Assembly (NCBI GenBank): GCA_934101225.1
Contig: CAKOQK010000005.1
Span: 1 to 60,200 of the forward strand
Direction of reading: 5' to 3'
Length of the DNA: 60,200 nucleotides
Source: an uncultured Bacilli bacterium
GTDB lineage: Bacteria > Bacillota_I > Bacilli_A > RF39 > UBA660
Position 1 is the stretch's first letter. Each line of letters begins with the position of its first letter. A model generated the notes under the pieces. The model saw only the letters and a list, made by a program, of their open reading frames with translations, had not been told where the DNA came from and did no database searches. Positions 1 to 8,437 of this stretch are shown here, piece after piece. Both the position numbers and the translations under genes were made by a program.

Positions 1-7
1 TAAAAAG

Positions 8-44
8 AAACTGTTGAGAAAAAATAATTTTCAATAGTTTTTTT
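8..44 (+). terminator. Rho-independent terminator of an upstream gene
   Basis: A 10-bp stem (8-17 pairs with 31-40, one G-U pair) with a 13-nt loop is followed by a run of T from 38. It would end a gene lying left of the window. Confidence 0.7.
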
Positions 45-60
45 ATTTAATATTGTCCGT

Positions 61-651
61 ATGCATAAACTTATGTCACCACATGGAGACTTTGATCATA
101 TGGGAGATAGTATTTATTTAATAAATAATTATAAAGTGAAAAATGTAGTGTTTAATTGCGGAGAGTTTAATGAATTAGAAAAAGAATTAATCAAAGTATT
201 AGATAAAAAGAAAATAAAATATCACTCATGCATTAAAGAATTAAATATAGATAATAAAAAACTATATTTTTTACAAACAAAAGAATATGATAATGAAAAT
301 GATAATTCAAATGTTATTTATACTGAACTTGATGGTTATAAGTTTATGTTTATGGGAGACGCTGGAGTAGAAAAAGAGAAAGACATATTAAATAAATATA
401 ATATAACTAGTATTGATATATTAAAAATTGGACACCATGGAAGTAAAACAAGTAGTAGTAAAGAATTTATAAATGAAATCAATCCTAAGAATTCCATTAT
501 TAGTGTTGGAAAGAATAATCGTTATGGACATCCTAATAAAGAAGCATTAAATAATTTAGAAGATTCAAAAGTATATAGAACAGATCAAGATGGAAGTATT
601 ATATTTAAGATTAAAAATAATAAATTAAAAATAAAGACTTGTAGTCCGTAG
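61..651 (+). pseudogene. ComEC/Rec2 C-terminal metallo-beta-lactamase domain, 5'-truncated remnant
   Basis: The 196-residue product matches the C-terminal metallo-hydrolase domain of the DNA-uptake channel protein ComEC. It has the metal motif HGDFDH (residues 8-13), GDAG (99-102), the family-typical HHGSKTSS (125-132) and YGHP (155-158), ending in a short beta strand with DGSIIFKI. The first strands of the domain (the usual VGQGDS region) and the whole membrane part are missing; the reading frame is closed by a stop 34 bases upstream, next to a terminator. No ribosome-binding site precedes the ATG. I read it as a decayed or displaced 3' fragment rather than a working channel; a small free-standing hydrolase using this start is less likely. 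Confidence 0.65.
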
Positions 652-662
652 AAAGAAGTAAT

Positions 663-1547
663 ATGAACTATTATAATGAAATAAAAAGTGAACTTTTAAT
701 TAATGAGATAAATAGAAAAGTAAAAAATTATTCAATTAATAAGAGTGATTTAATTACTTATTATAATGTAGGTAAAATGTTAAGTGAAGCTGGTAAACAT
801 TATGGTGAAGGAATTATAAATGAATATTCAAGTAAATTGAGTATAGATATTGGTAAGGGGTATGGACCATCAAATTTAAAAAGAATGAGACAATTTTATT
901 ATATGATAGAAAAAGGTGTGGCAATGCCACACCAATTAAGTTGGTCACATGTTCTTATGATACTTCCATTAGATGATATAAATGAAATAAATTATTATAT
1001 TGATGTTACTATTAATAATAATATTGGATATAGAGAATTAGGAAAAAAGATTAAAAATAATGAATATCAAAGATTAGACATTAAAACAAAAAATAAATTG
1101 GTAAATAAATTAGAAACTAATGTGATAGATTTTGTTAAAAACCCTATATTAATTAAGAACGGTTATAAATATGAAAATATATCAGAAAAGCTATTACAAA
1201 AACTAATACTTGAAGATATTACATCATTTATGAAAGAGTTAGGTACCGGATTTAGTTTTATAGATAATGAATTTAAAATTAAAGTAGGGAATAGTTATAA
1301 TTATATAGATTTACTTTTATATAATATAAGATTTAAGTGTTATGTAGTTATTGAATTAAAAGTAACTAGATTAAATTCAAATCATACAGGACAAATTCAA
1401 AATTATATGAATTATATTGATAAAAATATTAAAGGAATGGATGATAATAAAACTGTCGGAATAATAATTTGCAAACAAAATAATCAATATGTAATAGATT
1501 ATTGTTCTGATGATAGAATAATCGCAAGAGTATATGAATTAATGTGA
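663..1547 (+). CDS. YhcG/DUF1016 family PD-(D/E)XK nuclease
   Basis: The 294-residue protein has the two parts of the YhcG family: an N-terminal DUF1016_N region (residues about 10-130, with the conserved LSWSH at 92-96) and a C-terminal PD-(D/E)XK nuclease-like domain. In the latter, D216 (YIDLLLY) and the E-L-K triad (231-233) form the expected active site, followed by GQIQNYMNY. Family members are often found in defence islands and beside restriction systems; their substrate is not settled. The C-terminus stops after ARVYEL, somewhat earlier than usual. The gene starts 11 bases after the ComEC remnant, downstream of AGAAAGAAG. No partner restriction gene is nearby. Confidence 0.85.
   Translation: MNYYNEIKSELLINEINRKVKNYSINKSDLITYYNVGKMLSEAGKHYGEGIINEYSSKLSIDIGKGYGPSNLKRMRQFYYMIEKGVAMPHQLSWSHVLMILPLDDINEINYYIDVTINNNIGYRELGKKIKNNEYQRLDIKTKNKLVNKLETNVIDFVKNPILIKNGYKYENISEKLLQKLILEDITSFMKELGTGFSFIDNEFKIKVGNSYNYIDLLLYNIRFKCYVVIELKVTRLNSNHTGQIQNYMNYIDKNIKGMDDNKTVGIIICKQNNQYVIDYCSDDRIIARVYELM
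915..933. repeat. Perfect 9-bp inverted repeat inside the DUF1016 gene
   Basis: GGTGTGGCA and TGCCACACC are perfect reverse complements separated by one base. The block is much more GC-rich than its surroundings and encodes the GVAMPH stretch just before the LSWSH motif. Confidence 0.8.
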
Positions 1548-1689
1548 TATAATTGATGTATATAGGAAGTAATCATTATTGCTAAATATTGTAATTAGAT
1601 AAAACAAATTTTTTGTATTATGAAAAAATAAATTATTATATAAGTCAACAAATATTAATGTTATAATTAGTTAAAGGAAATGATTATTT

Positions 1690-2087
1690 ATGCTAAAAAT
1701 TAATGATATGGTATATCTAAACTAGATTATTAAACCATCCTTCGATGAATATTTTTGCAGTTCAAAAGGTAAGAAGAGAAAAGGACTAGCACTATATGTT
1801 TGTTTTCAAACTCAAGAATATATATTATGTCTAGAAACTAATTATGATAAAAAATGGATTGAAGAACAAAAATAAATAAAACAAACGATATAAGCGAATT
1901 CATATTAGATATAGCTATAAGAAAAAACAATTTAGAAGATAGTTATAATTTATTAGATGAAAACATAGAAGGATTTATTACTAGGCTTGATAAAAAGAAC
2001 TATAAGTTGGAATTAAAATGTATTGGCACTGATGAAGAAAGTAATTATAATATATTAATAGACGAAAACATAAAATTGTATTTTTGA
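1690..2087 (+). pseudogene. Decayed small hypothetical gene (in-frame stop plus frameshift)
   Basis: Reading starts at ATG 1690 after AAAGGAAAT. It meets an in-frame TAG after 11 codons and continues open for 49 codons to TAA at 1873. A shift of frame then restores a reading of about 70 codons (KTNDISEFILDIA... to ...NIKLYF) ending at TGA 2085-2087. Both halves have normal acidic, soluble-protein composition. I do not recognise the family; the size and low-complexity acidic tail resemble small immunity-like proteins, but this is only an impression. A TATAAT box at 1662-1667 precedes it. This accounts for most of the gap between the nuclease and the glycohydrolase. Confidence 0.55.
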
Positions 2088-2124
2088 ATTTACCTATTTT
2101 TAAAAGAAGGAGTGAAAAGAAACT

Positions 2125-2901
2125 ATGCTAGGAGCAATTTATGGCGATAAAGCCGGAAGTACATACGAATATAATCAATTAAAAGAAATAAAACCAATTA
2201 ATCCCGAAAAATTAATAATACCATCATCATTTCATAGTGATGATAGCATCGAAACAATTGCTATAATGGATTCAATTATTAATCAAAAAGATTATGAACA
2301 AACTTTAAAAGAATATATTTTAAATAATATTAACTATAAACCGGACTTTCATCCATATTTTAAATCTTCATTTTCCCCAAATACAATAAAATGGGCAACT
2401 GGAAGTGGTAAAAATAATAGTACAGGAAATGGTGCTTTAATGAGAATATCGCCTGTTGGGTATTTGTTTAATGATGAAAAAGAAGTTATTGAAAATGCCT
2501 ATTTAGCAACAATTCCATCTCATAATTCTGAAGAAGCAATTAATTCCGCAATCATAATTGCATTGATGATCTATTATTTCAGAAATGGCATGACCAAATT
2601 AGATGTCTATAAAAAATTAAAATTAACTATCAAATATGAGCCTTTCATTAAATTTAATACTACTTGTCATGAAACTTTAAATAATTGTTTGTATGCCTTA
2701 TATAAATCAAATTCATTTGAAGATGCTATTAGAAAAACTTTACTTATGGGTGGCGATACCGATACAAATTGCTGCATTGTAGGAGGAGTTGCTGAAGCAC
2801 TTTACGGGATGAATGATGAAGAAACCGCTGATGCTAAAGCAAATTTGCCAAAGAAATATCTAAAAATATTAGCAAAAGCATATTCTTGGAATTCAAAATA
2901 G
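2125..2901 (+). CDS. ADP-ribosylglycohydrolase (DraG/ARH family)
   Basis: The 258-residue protein belongs to the DraG/ARH family, which removes ADP-ribose from proteins or related small molecules using two magnesium ions. Visible motifs are GAIYGDKAGS (3-12), HSDDS (37-41, the family's TDD metal motif), GNGALMR (101-107) and the C-terminal GGDTDTNCC (209-217), which supplies the second metal site. Full length for the family's minimal form. AAGGAG lies 12 bases before the ATG, a long spacing. The unknown 109-residue gene follows by 10 bases and is probably cotranscribed. Physiological substrate is unknown. Confidence 0.92.
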   Translation: MLGAIYGDKAGSTYEYNQLKEIKPINPEKLIIPSSFHSDDSIETIAIMDSIINQKDYEQTLKEYILNNINYKPDFHPYFKSSFSPNTIKWATGSGKNNSTGNGALMRISPVGYLFNDEKEVIENAYLATIPSHNSEEAINSAIIIALMIYYFRNGMTKLDVYKKLKLTIKYEPFIKFNTTCHETLNNCLYALYKSNSFEDAIRKTLLMGGDTDTNCCIVGGVAEALYGMNDEETADAKANLPKKYLKILAKAYSWNSK

Positions 2902-2911
2902 TTGGGTAAGT

Positions 2912-3241
2912 ATGAAAAATGATTTTCAAGAAATAAAGAAACTAATAAATGACCTAATTGAAATATCTGGTAAACAATTAGATAGTCTTAGTGAAGAAGT
3001 CGAAGAAATTATAAAATATCATGTAACTAGTGAACATACTATAAGCAAACTATTTGATTCCATCTTAAGTTTGCCATTTGCAAAAGATGAAGAAGTTAAA
3101 AATTTATTTTATAAACTGCTAAATTACTGTTATACATTTAATAACAGTCTAGCGTTAGATTATGAAAATATCTATAAAGAATATTATTGTGACGAAGATA
3201 TCAAAATTATAAGTAAAAATAAAGAGAATTATTATAAATAA
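2912..3241 (+). CDS. Hypothetical protein, small acidic helical
   Basis: I do not recognise this 109-residue protein. It is acidic, predicted mostly helical, without signal peptide or membrane segment, and rich in Glu, Lys and Tyr near its end. It begins 10 bases after the glycohydrolase stop with only a weak GGGTAAG sequence upstream, which suggests translation coupled to the preceding gene. A functional link to ADP-ribose removal is possible from position alone. Confidence 0.6.
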   Translation: MKNDFQEIKKLINDLIEISGKQLDSLSEEVEEIIKYHVTSEHTISKLFDSILSLPFAKDEEVKNLFYKLLNYCYTFNNSLALDYENIYKEYYCDEDIKIISKNKENYYK

Positions 3242-3294
3242 TAATGTAAAGTTTTGTTAACTATTTAAATAAATATTAAATTTCAAAATTTATT

Positions 3295-3303
3295 TGTTAT
3301 AAT
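3295..3303 (+). promoter_or_regulatory. Extended -10 promoter for the gene at 3327
   Basis: TGTTATAAT (TGn-TATAAT) with no convincing -35 box; the ATG is 23 bases downstream and carries the strong site AAAGAGGAG. Confidence 0.5.
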
Positions 3304-3326
3304 TTAATAAAAGAGGAGAATGAAAT

Positions 3327-3803
3327 ATGCAGAAAATAACAATAAGTATAGAGGAAATAAACAACAATCCAAATTTAGATATAAGTGAAAGATTAGCCAA
3401 ATTAAAAAATAAATACAAAGATAAATATTCTGAAGATGATCTTAAAAGTTTAGCGATTGCATCAATTAAACAAGAATACGAATTATTCGCTAATAATCGT
3501 ATAAACTTTACCAAAGAAGCTGACGATTTGTTAGAAAAAATAAAAAATGGTGGTGAATTAAGTGATAGAGACGCATTTATTTTAAATTGTGATGATCCTC
3601 AAAAAATTTTAGAATATTCTAAATTTGATGATATTAAAAACCGAATACAAGATAATAATGCAATCACAATAGATGATTTTAATTTTTTATGTGAAGCAAT
3701 GAGATTGGATCCATATACGAAAAAACTTTTAGAGATAGGATATAAAAGTAAAGGACTAATTTCTGAATTTAAACCCGAAAATAGTGAAAAATATCACAGA
3801 TAA
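3327..3803 (+). CDS. Hypothetical protein, soluble, 158 residues
   Basis: Unrecognised, hydrophilic 158-residue protein. The first 60 residues look like a charged helical segment (NPNLDISERLAKLKNKYKDK), the rest a compact alpha-rich region. No catalytic motif, signal peptide or membrane segment is visible. It has its own extended -10 promoter, a strong ribosome-binding site (AAAGAGGAG, 8 bases before ATG) and a terminator directly at its stop codon, so it forms a single-gene transcription unit between the accessory block and the SUF operon. Confidence 0.7.
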   Translation: MQKITISIEEINNNPNLDISERLAKLKNKYKDKYSEDDLKSLAIASIKQEYELFANNRINFTKEADDLLEKIKNGGELSDRDAFILNCDDPQKILEYSKFDDIKNRIQDNNAITIDDFNFLCEAMRLDPYTKKLLEIGYKSKGLISEFKPENSEKYHR

Positions 3804-3838
3804 AACTACAAATATTAAAACTATATTTGTAGTTTTTA
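3803..3838 (+). terminator. Rho-independent terminator
   Basis: Perfect 12-bp stem (3803-3814 with 3824-3835), 9-nt loop, T-rich tail. Ends the 158-residue gene and overlaps the -35 region of the SUF promoter. Confidence 0.85.
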
Positions 3839-3855
3839 TTAGATTATTGTAAAAT
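3826..3855 (+). promoter_or_regulatory. Promoter of the SUF operon
   Basis: TTTGTA (3826-3831), 18-bp spacer, TAAAAT (3850-3855) with a TG one base before it. AGGAGGT lies shortly downstream, ahead of sufC. Confidence 0.5.
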
Positions 3856-3874
3856 AATTTAGGAGGTACTTATC

Positions 3875-4603
3875 ATGCTAACAATTAAAAATTTAAATGT
3901 ATCAGTTGGAGAACAAGAAATATTAAAAGATTTTAATTTAACTATCAATGAAAAAGAAGTTCATGCCATTATGGGACCAAATGGAATTGGAAAAAGCACT
4001 ATATGTAAAACAATTATGGGAGATCCTAATTACATTGTAACAAGTGGTAATATCATTTATAATGATACTGATTTGTTAAAATTAAATGTAAGTGAGCGTG
4101 CAAGATTAGGAATCTATCTTTTAAATCAAAGCCCAATTGAAATACCTGGCGTATCAAATGCGGAAATGTTAAGACTAAGATTAAATGAAAATAATCCTAC
4201 TCCAATATCAATATTTGATTTTAATAAAAAAATGACATCTATTTGTGAAAAATTAGATATTCCTAAAAGTTTTATTCATCGTGGAATTAATGAAGGAATG
4301 AGTGGCGGAGAAAGAAAGAAAAACGAACTTCTACACTTATGGATGCTAGAACCTAGCTTAATTATTTTAGATGAATTAGATAGTGGCTTAGATATTGACT
4401 CATTAAAAACAGTAACAAACAGTTTAAACGAATATTTAGAAACTCATCCCAAAGCATCAATCTTATTAGTAACTCATCATGAACCACTTCTTAATATGTT
4501 AAACGCGAGTAACATTCATATTATGAAAGATGGCCATATTATTAAATCAGGTGATTTATCCCTAGCAAAGGAAATAGAAAACCAAGGATATAAAAATATC
4601 TAG
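3875..4603 (+). CDS. sufC: SufC, Fe-S assembly ABC-type ATPase
   Basis: SufC is the cytosolic ATPase that drives the SufB/SufD scaffold during iron-sulfur cluster assembly. The 242-residue protein has Walker A GPNGIGKST (34-42), the SufC-type signature MSGGERKKNE (142-151), Walker B LIILDELDSGLD (162-173) and the switch histidine HH (201-202). Near-consensus AGGAGGT precedes the ATG. It is first in sufC-sufD-sufS-sufU, with 13 bases to the next gene. The SUF genes run in the normal Bacillota order, but sufB, usually last, is absent. Confidence 0.95.
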   Translation: MLTIKNLNVSVGEQEILKDFNLTINEKEVHAIMGPNGIGKSTICKTIMGDPNYIVTSGNIIYNDTDLLKLNVSERARLGIYLLNQSPIEIPGVSNAEMLRLRLNENNPTPISIFDFNKKMTSICEKLDIPKSFIHRGINEGMSGGERKKNELLHLWMLEPSLIILDELDSGLDIDSLKTVTNSLNEYLETHPKASILLVTHHEPLLNMLNASNIHIMKDGHIIKSGDLSLAKEIENQGYKNI

Positions 4604-4616
4604 GTTAATTAAGTAG

Positions 4617-5240
4617 ATGCAAATGAAAAAAGATAATATAATATTAGTAGATAATGATGTAGTTAAAGAGATAAATTATTTTAATAAATCATTAGGAAAT
4701 AAAACAGTAGAAATAAAAGATAATTCATCCTTAACTATAAATTATTTTATAGATGCTATAGATGATAATAACGAAATAAATATTTACATTGGAACTAATT
4801 CGAGTCTAGTCTTTAATCATTCATATATTAATAATACCAATTACAATTTAAAAATAAACATTAATTATACAGGAGAAAAATCAAATGTATTAGTAAATGT
4901 AAGAGGAGTTAATAATGAAGGAATATCTAAAGTAGACATTGACGGAACATTATTAAAAAATAATAATAACAATATATTGGATGAAAAAATTAAAATTATA
5001 AATATTAATAATGGTAAAGTTATTTGCAAACCAAACATGTATATTAAAACAAGTCAAATCATAGCTAATCATGAAAATGCCATTGGAAATATTAATAAAG
5101 ATGAAGTATTTTATTTAATGAGTAAAGGAATAAATAAAGAAAATGCTGAAAAACTAATAATTCAAGGATATTTATTAAGTGTTATTGATAATGAAGAATT
5201 AAAAACAAAAATTAGAGAATATTTAAATTCAAGGAGGTGA
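4617..5240 (+). CDS. sufD: Short SufB/SufD-family scaffold protein
   Basis: SufBD proteins are beta-helix scaffolds on which SufC ATPase acts. At 207 residues this is about half the usual length of SufD or SufB. What remains is a beta-rich core (about 30-150) and the conserved C-terminal segment NHENAIG (151-157) with FYLMSKGI (165-172), which in the family follows the conserved histidine of the interface. The N-terminal helical domain is missing. Cysteine C137 is the only cysteine and does not sit at the SufB cluster-binding position. There is no clear ribosome-binding site; ATG 4623 is an alternative start. As sufB is missing here, this protein may act as a homodimeric scaffold with SufC. 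Confidence 0.8.
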   Translation: MQMKKDNIILVDNDVVKEINYFNKSLGNKTVEIKDNSSLTINYFIDAIDDNNEINIYIGTNSSLVFNHSYINNTNYNLKININYTGEKSNVLVNVRGVNNEGISKVDIDGTLLKNNNNNILDEKIKIININNGKVICKPNMYIKTSQIIANHENAIGNINKDEVFYLMSKGINKENAEKLIIQGYLLSVIDNEELKTKIREYLNSRR

Positions 5241-5247
5241 AATATTT

Positions 5248-6444
5248 ATGCATCGTGATGATTTTCCTAAAGAACTTATGAATAATGTTATTTATTTAGA
5301 TAATGGTGCAACAACGTTTAAACCAAGAGTAGTATTAGATAAAATGAATGAATACTATACTAAATATTGTGCAAATGCCCATAGAGGAGATTATAGTTTA
5401 AGCTATAAAGTTGATGTTGAATATGAAAACGCTAGAATTAAAGTTGCTAAATTTATTAATGCAAATCCTGATGAAGTAGTGTTTACCAGTGGAGCAACTG
5501 AAAGTCTAAATTTAATTGTAAAGGGATTCTTTGAAAATAATTTAGAAGCCGGCGATGAAGTTATAATTTCTGATGCCGAACATGCTAGCAACGTAATGCC
5601 ATGGTTTAGATTAGCAACAAAATATGGAGTGGTAATAAAAAGGGTTAAACTAGATGGAAACCTTCATGTTACCTTAGAAAATCTAAAAGAGGCAATTACA
5701 CCTAAAACTAAAGTAATATCACTTGCTGAAATAACAAACGTGGTTGGTGATATAAGACCAATGAAAGAAATATGTAAACTTGCCCATGAAAATAATATAT
5801 TTGTAGTCTGTGATGGAGCCCAAAGTGTTCCTCATCGCAAATGTGATGTTAAAGATAACGATGTTGATTTTCTTGCTTTTTCTGGTCATAAAATGTGTGG
5901 ACCCACTGGAGTAGGTGTTTTATATGGTAAAAAAGAATTATTAGAAGAAGTTGAGCCAATCCTTTTAGGTGGTGGAATGAATGAATCTTTTGATAACGAA
6001 AATGAAGTATATTTAAAAGATCTACCACAAAGATTAGAAGCAGGCACTCCTAATATTGCTGGAGTTATTGGACTAGGTGCAGCAGTTGATTATCTTGAAA
6101 AAATTGGAATGGATACCATCAGTATATATGAACAAAAATTAAAATCATATTTAATAAGTAAATTAGAAAAAATACCATATATTCAAATTATTAATGAAGA
6201 AGCTGATAGTGGAATAGTTGCATTTAATGTAGAAGATGTCTTTAGTCAAGATGTTGCTTATTATTTAAATAAATACAATATCTGTGTTAGAGCAGGTAAT
6301 CATTGTGCTAAAATATTAAAACATTCAACTGGTGTAAAAAATACCGTAAGAGTAAGTTTATATTTTTACAATACTAAAGAAGAAATAGATAGTTTAGTTG
6401 AACTATTATCAAATAAAGACAAAATAATAAAGGAAATGATTTAA
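5248..6444 (+). CDS. sufS: SufS cysteine desulfurase
   Basis: SufS is the pyridoxal-phosphate enzyme that takes sulfur from cysteine for cluster assembly. The 398-residue protein is full length. Visible are the cofactor-stacking EHASN (111-115), the aspartate in CDGAQ (188-192), the Schiff-base lysine K215 in SGHKMCGPTG, and the persulfide cysteine C353 in RAGNHCAK. That cysteine sits in the short RxGxHC loop of group II desulfurases, which need a SufU or SufE acceptor; sufU follows with a one-base overlap. GGAGGTG precedes the ATG. Confidence 0.96.
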   Translation: MHRDDFPKELMNNVIYLDNGATTFKPRVVLDKMNEYYTKYCANAHRGDYSLSYKVDVEYENARIKVAKFINANPDEVVFTSGATESLNLIVKGFFENNLEAGDEVIISDAEHASNVMPWFRLATKYGVVIKRVKLDGNLHVTLENLKEAITPKTKVISLAEITNVVGDIRPMKEICKLAHENNIFVVCDGAQSVPHRKCDVKDNDVDFLAFSGHKMCGPTGVGVLYGKKELLEEVEPILLGGGMNESFDNENEVYLKDLPQRLEAGTPNIAGVIGLGAAVDYLEKIGMDTISIYEQKLKSYLISKLEKIPYIQIINEEADSGIVAFNVEDVFSQDVAYYLNKYNICVRAGNHCAKILKHSTGVKNTVRVSLYFYNTKEEIDSLVELLSNKDKIIKEMI

Positions 6445-6857
6445 TGGAACCAGAAGTTAGAAGAGAAATAATATTAGATAATTACAGCAATCCTTTTCAT
6501 AAAGAAACCAAAGGAGAAGATTTTGAAACAGCAAACGCTAATAATTCATCATGCATTGATAATATAAATATATTTATTAAATTTGATGGAAATATCATTA
6601 AAGATGCTTACTTTGATGGAGAAGCTTGCGCTATATCAACAGCAAGTACATCTATAATGTTAAAAGAAATTATTGGTAAAACAAAAGAAGAAGCTTTAGC
6701 TATAATAGATAACTTTAATAATATGATAAATGAGCAAGATTATGATAAAGATAAAATGAATGAGTCACTCGCGTTTGACGAAATGTATAAACAAGAAAGC
6801 CGAAAAACATGCGCAACCCTTCCATATAAAGCATTATATAAATTAGTTTCAAAATAA
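6444..6857 (+). CDS. sufU: SufU, zinc-dependent sulfurtransferase
   Basis: SufU accepts persulfide sulfur from SufS. The 137-residue protein keeps all expected zinc ligands and the acceptor: C37 and D39 (SSCID), C62 (EACAIS) and C123 (KTCATLP). The insertion between the second and third cysteine that distinguishes SufU from IscU is present. Start overlaps the sufS stop (TAATG), so translation is coupled. It is the last gene of the operon: a terminator follows within 15 bases where sufB would be expected. Confidence 0.93.
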   Translation: MEPEVRREIILDNYSNPFHKETKGEDFETANANNSSCIDNINIFIKFDGNIIKDAYFDGEACAISTASTSIMLKEIIGKTKEEALAIIDNFNNMINEQDYDKDKMNESLAFDEMYKQESRKTCATLPYKALYKLVSK

Positions 6858-6868
6858 AATCAAATTTT

Positions 6869-6898
6869 AAAATGGAGTAAAATCCATTTTCTTTTTTG
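6869..6898 (+). terminator. Terminator of the SUF operon
   Basis: Perfect 8-bp stem (6869-6876 with 6883-6890), 6-nt loop, T-rich tail. Confirms that the operon ends after sufU. Confidence 0.85.
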
Positions 6899-6917
6899 TA
6901 AAAAACCCAAATATATT

Positions 6918-6946
6918 TTGCATAAATAATAATTTAATTATATAAT
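6918..6946 (+). promoter_or_regulatory. Promoter of uppS-cdsA-rseP
   Basis: TTGCAT (6918-6923), 17-bp spacer, TATAAT (6941-6946); 19 bases to the uppS ATG, which has AGGATGTG upstream. Confidence 0.75.
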
Positions 6947-6965
6947 CTTTATAGGATGTGAAAAA

Positions 6966-7643
6966 ATGGAAAATGAAATAACTCATGTTGGTATTATCAT
7001 GGATGGAAATCGTAGATGGGCCAAAGAAAAAAATATGAAATCATTAGAAGGACATAGAGCTGGAGCAAATCGTATATGTTCCCTTGCTAAACATGTATTT
7101 GATAAAGGAATTAAATATTTAAGTATTTATGCTTTTTCTACTGAAAACTTTAACCGTTCTGTAGAAGAAGTAGGTTATTTAATGGATTTACTTATAGCAA
7201 CATTTAATAATAAATTAAAGAACTTAGCTAAAGATAATATTAGAGTCGTATTTTCTGGGCGAAGAGAAAATTTATCTGATAAAGTTTTAGCTTGTATTGA
7301 TAAAGTAACTGAATTAACAAAAAACAATACTGGAGGCACTTTAAATGTTTGCTTTAATTATGGATCAAAATCAGAAATAGTTGACGCCTGCAATAAATTA
7401 ATTAAAGATAACAAAGAAATAACCGAAGAAAATATCAGCAAATATTTATATCAAGAAATCCCACCTTTAGACTTAGTCATTAGAACAAGTGGAGAATATA
7501 GACTATCAAACTTTATGTTATGGCAAGCTAGCTATGCTGAATTATATTTCACTAAAGTCTATTTTCCTGATTTTGATGAACATGAGTTTGATTTAGCTCT
7601 AGATGAATATAATCATCGTCATAGAAGATTTGGAGGAAACTAA
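6966..7643 (+). CDS. uppS: Undecaprenyl diphosphate synthase (cis-prenyltransferase)
   Basis: UppS condenses eight isopentenyl units with farnesyl diphosphate to make the lipid carrier for cell-wall polymers. The 225-residue protein has the catalytic aspartate in IIMDGNRRWAK (D13), YAFSTENFNR (55-64) and the C-terminal signature RTSGEYRLSNF (173-183); most homologues have RTSGE-RISNF there. It is at the short end of the family range. Coupled to cdsA by a TAATG overlap. Presence implies a peptidoglycan or other cell-wall polymer, so this is not a wall-less mollicute. Confidence 0.96.
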   Translation: MENEITHVGIIMDGNRRWAKEKNMKSLEGHRAGANRICSLAKHVFDKGIKYLSIYAFSTENFNRSVEEVGYLMDLLIATFNNKLKNLAKDNIRVVFSGRRENLSDKVLACIDKVTELTKNNTGGTLNVCFNYGSKSEIVDACNKLIKDNKEITEENISKYLYQEIPPLDLVIRTSGEYRLSNFMLWQASYAELYFTKVYFPDFDEHEFDLALDEYNHRHRRFGGN

Positions 7644-8428
7644 TGAAAAAAAGAATAATAAGTGCAATTGTAATGCTTGCTATCGTTATACCTCTAGTTT
7701 TTTTAGGTAACAAACCATTCATATTAGGTGTAGGAATAGTTGGCTTAATGTCATTCTATGAAATAATGAAATTAAATAAATATCCTAATCTTGTTAAAAT
7801 AGTTTCATTTATTGCCTTATTAATTATTATTTACAACAATTATGATATTAATTTATTTATTAATGGTTTTGACTTTAGATTAATAGCGGCAACTTTATTA
7901 TTAATTTTAACACCTGCTATTTTCTATCAAGTAGATGGTAAATATACAACCATGGATGCATTTAGACTTTTTACCTTCATAATATTAATAGGTCTGGGAT
8001 TAAATTTCTTCATATTAATTAGAAATTATTCCTTACAATACTTTATTTTAATGCTATTAATTCCAATATTAACTGATACATTTGCTTATTTTGGTGGAAC
8101 ATTTATTGGCAAACATAAAGCAACAAAATTATCACCTAAAAAGACATGGGAAGGATATTTTACAGGATCTATAGTTGCAACTATTTTAACAACTATTTAT
8201 TACATTTATTTTATTGGGACTCCAGCAAATACATTATTATTAATACTTATGATTTTACTAATGACTATATTTGCTCAAATTGGAGATTTATTCTTTAGTG
8301 CCATCAAAAGAAGTTATGGTATAAAAGATTTCAGCAATTTAATACCTGGACATGGTGGAATCATAGATAGATTAGATAGTTTAATATTTGTGTCATTTAT
8401 GTTTATAATATTTATAGAATATTTATAG
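7643..8428 (+). CDS. cdsA: Phosphatidate cytidylyltransferase
   Basis: CdsA makes CDP-diacylglycerol, the precursor of phosphatidylglycerol and related lipids, in the cytoplasmic membrane. The 261-residue protein has about eight hydrophobic segments, SPKKTWEG in the central region, and the complete C-terminal CDS signature SAIKR...KD...IPGHGGIIDRLD. It starts on the last base of the uppS stop and ends 9 bases before rseP, the standard uppS-cdsA-rseP order. Confidence 0.95.
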   Translation: MKKRIISAIVMLAIVIPLVFLGNKPFILGVGIVGLMSFYEIMKLNKYPNLVKIVSFIALLIIIYNNYDINLFINGFDFRLIAATLLLILTPAIFYQVDGKYTTMDAFRLFTFIILIGLGLNFFILIRNYSLQYFILMLLIPILTDTFAYFGGTFIGKHKATKLSPKKTWEGYFTGSIVATILTTIYYIYFIGTPANTLLLILMILLMTIFAQIGDLFFSAIKRSYGIKDFSNLIPGHGGIIDRLDSLIFVSFMFIIFIEYL

Positions 8429-8437
8429 GAGGATTTA

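Noticed and set aside
3290..3514. Minus-strand 74-codon frame opposite the gene at 3327
   Set aside because: It overlaps a plus-strand gene with strong start signals and has no ribosome-binding site of its own.
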